Positions 58,035 through 64,000 of a stretch of 64,000 bases of DNA are shown piece after piece (positions within the stretch are counted from its first letter, which is position 1; each line of letters opens with the position of its first letter). The notes under the pieces are model-generated. The model had not been told where the DNA came from. It made no database searches and saw nothing but the letters and a program-made list of their open reading frames with translations. Origin of the DNA: Paralvinella palmiformis (lineage: Eukaryota > Annelida > Polychaeta > Terebellida > Alvinellidae); NCBI GenBank assembly GCA_025642065.1, contig JAODUP010000126.1, positions 128,501-192,500 on the forward strand, in the 5' to 3' direction. Both the position numbers and the translations under genes were made by a program.

Positions 58035-58205
58035 GGATGCTCGGAGTCGAGTTGAGTTGTTTAGTGGTTGCACCTGGGACTTCTATCGATGATCGGCGAC
58101 TCCTGACGGAAACATCTCAGAAATACATATACCAGTCGGATTTGAACCCATAACCCAGGTAGTTGGCAGCACAATGTTCTAACCACGGCTGTATCGGGAT
58201 GTATC
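58035..58205 (-). mobile_element. SINE family C, diverged copy
   Basis: The minus strand reads GTTAGAACATTGTGCTGCCA, TGGGTTCAAATCCGAC, a TTTCTGAGATGTTTCCGTCA body and a GAGTTG-type tail end. It aligns with the SINE C in the inverted-repeat arms. Confidence 0.6.
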
Positions 58206-58454
58206 GGGAGTTATCATCTGATAACAAGTACACCAATGTACACATGGCTTGATACCACGACAACAAACATACACGAATTATGGCTAAATAAAGTTCCCCT
58301 TCGTGTACTTGCTGGCGGACGTACGCGCCGACACACGCAAGCACGTGCACGTTTTAGTGCGTTGCTAAAATAAATATTCGCCAGTATCTTGGTGGAGTTT
58401 ACCGAGAGCATATATAAGATAATAATAATAATAATAATACTAATTTGAAAATCA

Positions 58455-59206
58455 TTTATTTAAAGAAGATCAAATAGATAACAAAGGCGAAGCGACAATC
58501 AGCTTATAATAATGTTTTATGTAATTGTTTTTCTGTTTTTAATGGAATAAACTCCACTCCACTCACTCCACTCAGATGAAGTGAGTTCGGTTATTTCCTA
58601 TCCTCTTACTTACCTCAGGTATTCCCATAGCACCGACATTAGATCATTGCGCCACAAAGCTCCAAACTGTGGGCTCAAATCCGATACATAAATGTATTTG
58701 TGGGATGTTTCTCCGGGTAATTGCCATACATCCGGAGCGTGACATCCTCCGAGGCTAGATAAACAACTCACCCACTCACTTACTCACCTAGTTCCCTATC
58801 TCGAAACTGGCATCTGTCAAAGTGTAGTTCAGTATCTAATTAGCATACCTTTAGTGTATATTATTACCAATAATCATTCATAATTATAATACCTTCTTCC
58901 AATTCTACACCATTTTTCGACTGATGTAGAATCGGACAGTCTCCATCATACCCCCCCCCCTCTCCTCAGAGACGACAAACTGACAAACATCGGAGACATA
59001 AAAAGGCTCATCATTATCTAACAAGACAATAGAACATGGAAACTGTTTTAGTCTGGTCGTCTGATCTATTATAGACTAATGTCGGGTAGAGGTCAGAAAA
59101 TAGACATTTATCGTCTGCTGTCTCCGTACAGTCGACTTAAACTAAGGATGACGTGGACGATAATACGATTGGCTGAAATGATCAGTCACGTGATTGAACA
59201 CGATTT
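58455..59206 (-). repeat. Long inverted repeat, right arm (752 bp)
   Basis: Reverse complement of 52828-53582, ending at CGATTT (59201-59206). Differences are mainly single substitutions plus small indels. An AAT array (58421-58438) lies just inside its inner end. The SINE C within this arm reads on the plus strand (58590-58800). Confidence 0.93.
58590..58800 (+). mobile_element. SINE family C inside the right arm
   Basis: Mirror of the left-arm copy: GCACCGACATTAGATCATTG, GGGCTCAAATCCGATAC, GGGATGTTTCTCCGGGTAAT and a tail of CACCCACTCACTTACTCACC. Confidence 0.75.
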
Positions 59207-59785
59207 ACATATTAGCGCCACCTGGAAAAATATTGGACAAGAATTAAAGATTCGTTTTTCTCTCTCTCTCTACAAGATGGGTGTACAAAGCTAAACGAAT
59301 TGTGGGTTTTGTCAATATTGTTGTGACTGTACCAAAATATATGTTGCTAGACGAAAATTAAGATCAGCTCAGTTTTGTTTACACCGTGATTATATAACGA
59401 TAAATGGATCAATATCGGGTTTGTCCATCGTGTCTTTATTGAGATGAAAATTTACAAACAGATTGAAACCTAGTAAATTGACTCAGCTTTGATATTATGG
59501 CACCGAAATATTTCCCAGACAGTTGTATTATGGGATAAATTACGTCAGTGTAATTGATGTAGATTACCTATTTAGTAATTAACGGTTAATTTGTATATGT
59601 ATATGTATTTCCCCTTTTTGGAATTGCTTTTAAGCAGATAGATTGAGCCACCAACTTCAGATTAATGTTTCGATCACTTTTTGTTGAAAACACGACATAC
59701 GATATTATCGCTCACTCCAATATTCCCGTTAAGAATCCGGTTTGCACCTGAGCATGAAAAGTCGCTTCTCTGGTATCAATCCTCT
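59207..59785. other. Non-coding stretch
   Basis: A CCAGGTGGCGC core (59214-59224, minus) partly matches a CTCF site, right beside the outer end of the right arm. Nothing else recognised. Confidence 0.5.
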
Positions 59786-59799
59786 GATGAATCGTCCAG

Positions 59800-59983
59800 T
59801 GCTGATTGGTGTTTTACGGCCACTTTTGTACACATGTTAGACAATAAGGGCCGAGCGATCTTCAAAGGTAATGAAACGAAGTCAAAGATGAAACACCCTT
59901 CAGATATGTCCAATCCGAGATTCGAACTCAGGTGGTAGTGAACTGTAGTCCAACGCGCTACCAATTAGACCCCGGAGCCATCC
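59800..59983 (-). mobile_element. SINE family B with 14-bp target-site duplication
   Basis: Complete minus-strand copy flanked by GATGAATCGTCCAG (59786-59799) and GATGAATCGACCAG (59984-59997), one mismatch. It was inserted at the start of a SINE E copy. Confidence 0.92.
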
Positions 59984-59993
59984 GATGAATCGA

Positions 59994-60085
59994 CCAGAGT
60001 TTGAATTCATGATTCGAGATTTTTTGTACCAGTACCTTATTCTACCTTACTAAGATACACATTTACGCGGGCGCGCGCGCGTATA
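59994..60085 (+). mobile_element. SINE family E fragment
   Basis: CCAGAGTTTGAATTCATGAT and CCAGTACCTTATTCTACCTT match the copies at 31.6 and 34.5 kb. It ends in a CG/GTATAC-rich degenerate array. Confidence 0.6.
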
Positions 60086-60104
60086 CACATACAGAGAGAA
60101 ATAC

Positions 60105-60220
60105 ATATGCACAGAGTATGTTTTAGAATACATATATAGTGGCACTGGCTCAGAACATCAACATATAAACATCCTTTAATACCCATACCTCCATAAATCT
60201 ATACACAAATATAACTATGC
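60105..60220 (-). repeat. Dispersed family D terminal fragment
   Basis: GTGGCACTGGCTCAGAACAT and CCATACCTCCATAAATCTAT match the terminal part of family D at 24.1 and 28.7 kb. Confidence 0.7.
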
Positions 60221-60229
60221 ATTCTTCAA

Positions 60230-60305
60230 TGTAAATTACAGACCATATACGTCTCCCTCATTTGAGGCAGCCAGCCAGGTAAAATAACTGACATTTCGGC
60301 AATTA
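60230..60305 (+). mobile_element. SINE family A body fragment
   Basis: TAAATTACAGACCATATACG, TCTCCCTCATTTGAGG and CATTTCGGC match 7200-7270 and 13160-13225. Confidence 0.75.
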
Positions 60306-61255
60306 TTATCCATGAGAGCTGTCCTCATAAAACCAATAATAAATCAATCCTAGATTAGACTGTCTGAAATATATAATTTTCGTCAAAAAGTATAGAAAGG
60401 TCAATCGTCGTCTATCTAAATAAATATTTATTTGATAATAATTTTACTGGATCATGATAGAGAGGATATAAAGTGGCCACAGAAACGACACGATCAAGTC
60501 AGGCCAGTATCACCTGTCCTTCCGGATCTAGCAGTTATATTAAGGTTAGGCTGGCATCGCCATTTTTTCTCCAGATCGGAATATACATATATATCGATTT
60601 GGCGGGTATAGTACTTGAACGGTCAGTCCTATCTAATACTGCATATCCAGAGATTGTCTGTTCGTGTCACTTACATTGGTCATCATGTCTCCCACAATCT
60701 TCAATTGTTCACTTTTCATTTTTCTCACAATGCTCACAAGCCATCTCGGGATCATAGCGCTGCTGACAGACAGCTGGACAACGAATAAATACTTTCTCTC
60801 CCTTTGGTTTCGGATATGATGATACTATTTGGAGATCGCTGTACAGTGATTTAGAATGGCTGCTGGTAGTAAGGGAATTTTCTAAAACTAGAGGATTGTT
60901 CTTATAATATTAAACAAGTCTCCGATAATTACAATATTGTGCTGGTTTATATCAAACAAAAGCGGTACAGCTTTTGTCGGCAAAGTGTTTAATACAAATT
61001 TCATACTGTTCTAATGAAGACATTTTTTTTTCCATTGTCTTAATAAGTGCATCAATATTATGTTAGAAGCATAAATAGTTAGCATTTTATTCCTAATACT
61101 CTCTGTTAAAAAAAAACTAAACCAGCTTAGACATCGCCATAACAAAAGCCATATCTACTCTACACCTATGTAACAATAGGATGAAATGAACCCTGTTTAC
61201 ACATAAATAACATCGAATGGATAGGTCTGCACCGTGACCACTTATAAACGGATGA
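60306..61255. other. Non-coding stretch
   Basis: A 94-codon frame (60473-60757) shows no family. No repeats recognised. Confidence 0.6.
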
Positions 61256-61258
61256 AAT

Positions 61259-61406
61259 ATTCCTGTTTTACGGCCATTTTGTTCCAACGGTAATGAAGGT
61301 AAGTGTAAGATGAAACACCGATCTGGCGAAGCCCGAACGGGGTTTGAACCCAGGTGCTATAGATCTGTGGCCAACCGCGCTACCGGTTAGGCCATGAAGG
61401 CTCCCC
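61259..61406 (-). mobile_element. SINE family B, shortened copy
   Basis: The minus strand has a GGGGAGCCTTCATGGCCTAA head and GGGTTTGAACCC-like B box, while the body lacks the GTCGCTCGGCC block. It is flanked by ATAAACGGATGAAA (61244-61257) and ATAAACAGGATGAAA (61407-61421), an imperfect duplication. Confidence 0.82.
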
Positions 61407-61410
61407 ATAA

Positions 61411-62225
61411 ACAGGATGAAACGAGCTTAGTCTACACACAGTGATAACAAAATAAATACGACCAAATAGGATTGGCTTACGGCATGACTAATCATGAATA
61501 GGTAATATTTTGAGGAGGAAAGTATACATGAAACGCCATGATTTATCATCAGATTATCATCGTAAGATATGTGACATCGATCTTATCACTTCACTGACAT
61601 AACATCAGTCGATATCAAAATCATACTGATAGACCGCAAGAATTGTTAAAACGTTATTGGGAAATATTATCATTAAAACCGGTTTCCTGGTGAATCGTCC
61701 TGAAGTTTTAATCACGATCTATGTATTTCTGTGCGAGTTGTTTTTCATTTAGTAATTTGTTTTACAAAAATACCCACGATGCGATGTTAGCTATAATACA
61801 TTAATTAGATTTGTAACGATGGTTTTGATATGTCGAAATGAGGTTTGACGTCATATTACATCATATTATGTCGTACTCAAATTAGGTCATGCTCATATTA
61901 TGTCACTTTACAAATTAATTATCAGTGATCTGGCTTTTTTCTTAGAGATTTTGTTGATTTTGTGACGTACGCCATATAATTCTCTCTCTGTCCTCTGTGT
62001 GTGTGTGGGGGGGGGGGGGGTTGTGTGTGTATGTGTGTTGTTGTATGTTTGTGCGTGTGTGTGTCGTCATACAAAGACGCGGTGCCGACACAAAATACTG
62101 TAATACCTACACGTATTCCATCTGGATGATACTACTTTAGCAGCATTCCATATTTGAGAGATTAACTATCCATCTAGTTATCTCTCCAACACAAACATAT
62201 TGCTGCTCGTAACAAATATTTGTAA
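61411..62225. other. Non-coding stretch with GT/G arrays
   Basis: GT arrays and a G tract lie at 61995-62065. The CATATTA-type motif near 61850-61905 repeats imperfectly. Confidence 0.65.
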
Positions 62226-62234
62226 TAATAATAA

Positions 62235-64000
62235 TACAACATTTTATATAGAGCTCTATATAATTGGACTAAAATTACCCTAAATCGCTTTACAGATAAA
62301 ATAAGTAGTTAAACATGTAACAAGTATAGACCTTAAAACATTATAAACAATTTTAGATTTAAACATTAAAAAAATGATAACATGGCTATGAATATACAAT
62401 ATCAATGAAATGCGTCTTAGCATTCTTCTTGAACAAGTTGATGGACTTGGACTGACTAGTTATCATTGGTAAATTGTTCCACAGGGAGGCAGCTGACTTA
62501 CTGAAACAGCTATTTCCATAGGTTGCCGTACGTGTCTTTGGTACACATAGCAGGCAACCTGACTCCGATCTCAGTGAACGTCTTGGATGGTACGGTATCC
62601 TCCAGATATACAGGAGCTGTGCTACTGAGCGCTTTGTATGTATACATGAGGAGCTTGTACAGAGGTCTGTACACCACCGGTAGCCAATGTAGGGATTTCA
62701 ACACTGGAGTGAGTGTTCCCTCGTCCGAGTGCGGGTAATTAGACGAGCAGCACTGTTTTGTACTCCTTGTAGACGAGCTGTTAACAATTGCTATAATCAA
62801 GGCGGGATGTAACCAACGAGTTGACTAGCGTGTTGCAGGCATCTGTTGTTATGAACTGGCGGATGCAGCCAATGTTGCGTATCTGGTAATAACAGTCCCT
62901 GGAAACAGCATTGACCGGTTTGTCGATGGTAAGTGAGCTATCCAGGTACACTCCTAGGTTCCTCACAGAATGCACAGCATTAACAACACTATCACCAACT
63001 GTTAGATGGAAATCCTGAGTTTTTTTAGCTTGGTGCTTTGATGAAAAAACAACCAGTTCAGTTTTATCCTGGTTTAGTTTCAGCAGATTGGAACTCATCC
63101 ATAACCTAATGTCTGCCAGACAGGCTTCCATTTTGATAGCAAGGTTATCCCAAGAGTCAGACGGCCGAATTGCCATGTATACCTAAGTGTCATCTGCCTA
63201 ACAATGGTATAGTAGGTTGTGTCGACGACAGATTTCACCAATCGGTTTGGAGTATAGACAGTACTTGCGTGGTCCAAGGACCGTACCCTGTGGTACCCCG
63301 AAATTCAGATGTTTGTCAGTAGATGTACATGATCCGACAGCCACACACTGGGTTCTGTTACTAAGGTAGGATTGAATCCAGTTGAGAGCATCATTACATA
63401 TCCCATATGAATTTTCAAGACGTTCATAGAGAATTCCATGATCGATGACGTCGAATGCGGCGGATAAGTTCAGTAATACTAACACTGTCGTACACTTGTT
63501 GTCGAGAGTCATGGTAATATCATGATGGACTCTAAGTAGAGCCGTCTCTGTGGAGTGACAGGAGCGATAATCAGACTGGAGGTTATCATGTAGATGGTGA
63601 GCATTGAGATGCTGCTCCAGACGTTTAGCCTTAACTTTCTCCAGGATTTTTGACAGATAGGGCAAGTTAGAAACAGGTCGGTAGTTCTTGTCTAAACTTA
63701 GTGGTCGCACGATGGCCTTCTTGAAGCTTAGAGGAACTTTGGACTCAGAGAACCATTGATTATAGCAGTGATCAATGGGAGTAGATGTTCTAGACAGTCT
63801 TTCAGAAGATGTGTAGGGAGAGGGTCTAATTCACAGGACTTTGATGGGGCCTTCAGAATGATTTTTCAGGCTTCCTCTTGCGTAGCAGGTGTGAAAGTCG
63901 TCATCGGTTGACAGTTAAATTTGATATCCAGCAGTCATCATAATGTTCTTATTTGTGGTATTGTTCAGAGCACTGATGTTGTCTCTGCTTGTAGTGATTT
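62235..64000 (-). pseudogene. LINE (CR1/L2-like) with reverse transcriptase, runs off right edge
   Basis: Longest LINE copy here, 3' end at 62235 next to an AAT array. Minus-strand blocks in order are [20 protein letters not shown] (about 63830), [105 protein letters not shown], an ADDT box followed by a stop (about 63190), LLKLNQDKTELVVFSSKHQ, VRNLGVYLDSSLTIDK, TLVNSLVTSRLDYSNC, LTPVLKSLHWLPVVYRPLYK and YLEDTVPSKT. The fingers and palm order is complete, but motif A reads NLSAAFD where families have DLSAAFD, so the first catalytic Asp is replaced. With the frameshifts and the stop after ADDT, the copy is inactive. The 5' end is outside the window. Confidence 0.93.

Overview
This is animal nuclear DNA: AT-rich, intron-containing, crowded with microsatellites and with decayed non-LTR retrotransposons and tRNA-derived SINEs. 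The one real host gene I can support is the 5' part of ANAPC1 (anaphase-promoting complex subunit 1) on the minus strand at the left edge. Eight coding exons (6655 down to 159) join in phase and follow the N-terminal order of the vertebrate protein. The repeat content (tRNA SINEs with ACTC tails, CR1/L2-like LINEs, a MULE-like fragment) suggests a lophotrochozoan, most likely a mollusc. That placement is inference and no species is claimed.

Layout. 1-6.7 kb: ANAPC1 exons 1-8; the gene continues beyond the left edge. 6.7-21 kb: upstream DNA with a SINE, short dispersed motifs, a 49-bp minisatellite fused to a LINE reverse-transcriptase remnant, a MULE-like transposase fragment, three more LINE remnants and an inverted pair of repeats. 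21-37 kb: a dispersed family ('family D') with two near-identical 620-bp direct copies, an older copy split by a SINE, and inverted fragments, all bordered by dinucleotide arrays. A two-octamer regulatory candidate also lies here. 37-48 kb: SINEs, long tri- and tetranucleotide arrays, a degenerate 16-bp satellite, an unidentified open region and a SWIM/YqaJ-like pseudogene. 48-60 kb: CT/TA arrays and a large inverted repeat with arms of about 755 bp around a 4.9-kb spacer. 60-64 kb: nested SINEs and a minus-strand LINE running off the right edge.

The window has no prokaryotic operons, CRISPR arrays or rRNA genes, and no convincing intact tRNA gene. Most open frames are read-through of simple repeats or chance frames. 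Outside ANAPC1 the coding signals are mobile-element debris, plus two unassigned frames. I found no convincing undescribed multi-gene system. The best leads are structural: the long inverted repeat, SINEs whose tails grow into ACTC arrays, the family D modules, the 16-bp arrays, and the SOX/POU-like and CTCF-like sites.

All repeat families were recognised by eye within the window. Copy boundaries are good to a few bases where target-site duplications are quoted and to tens of bases elsewhere.
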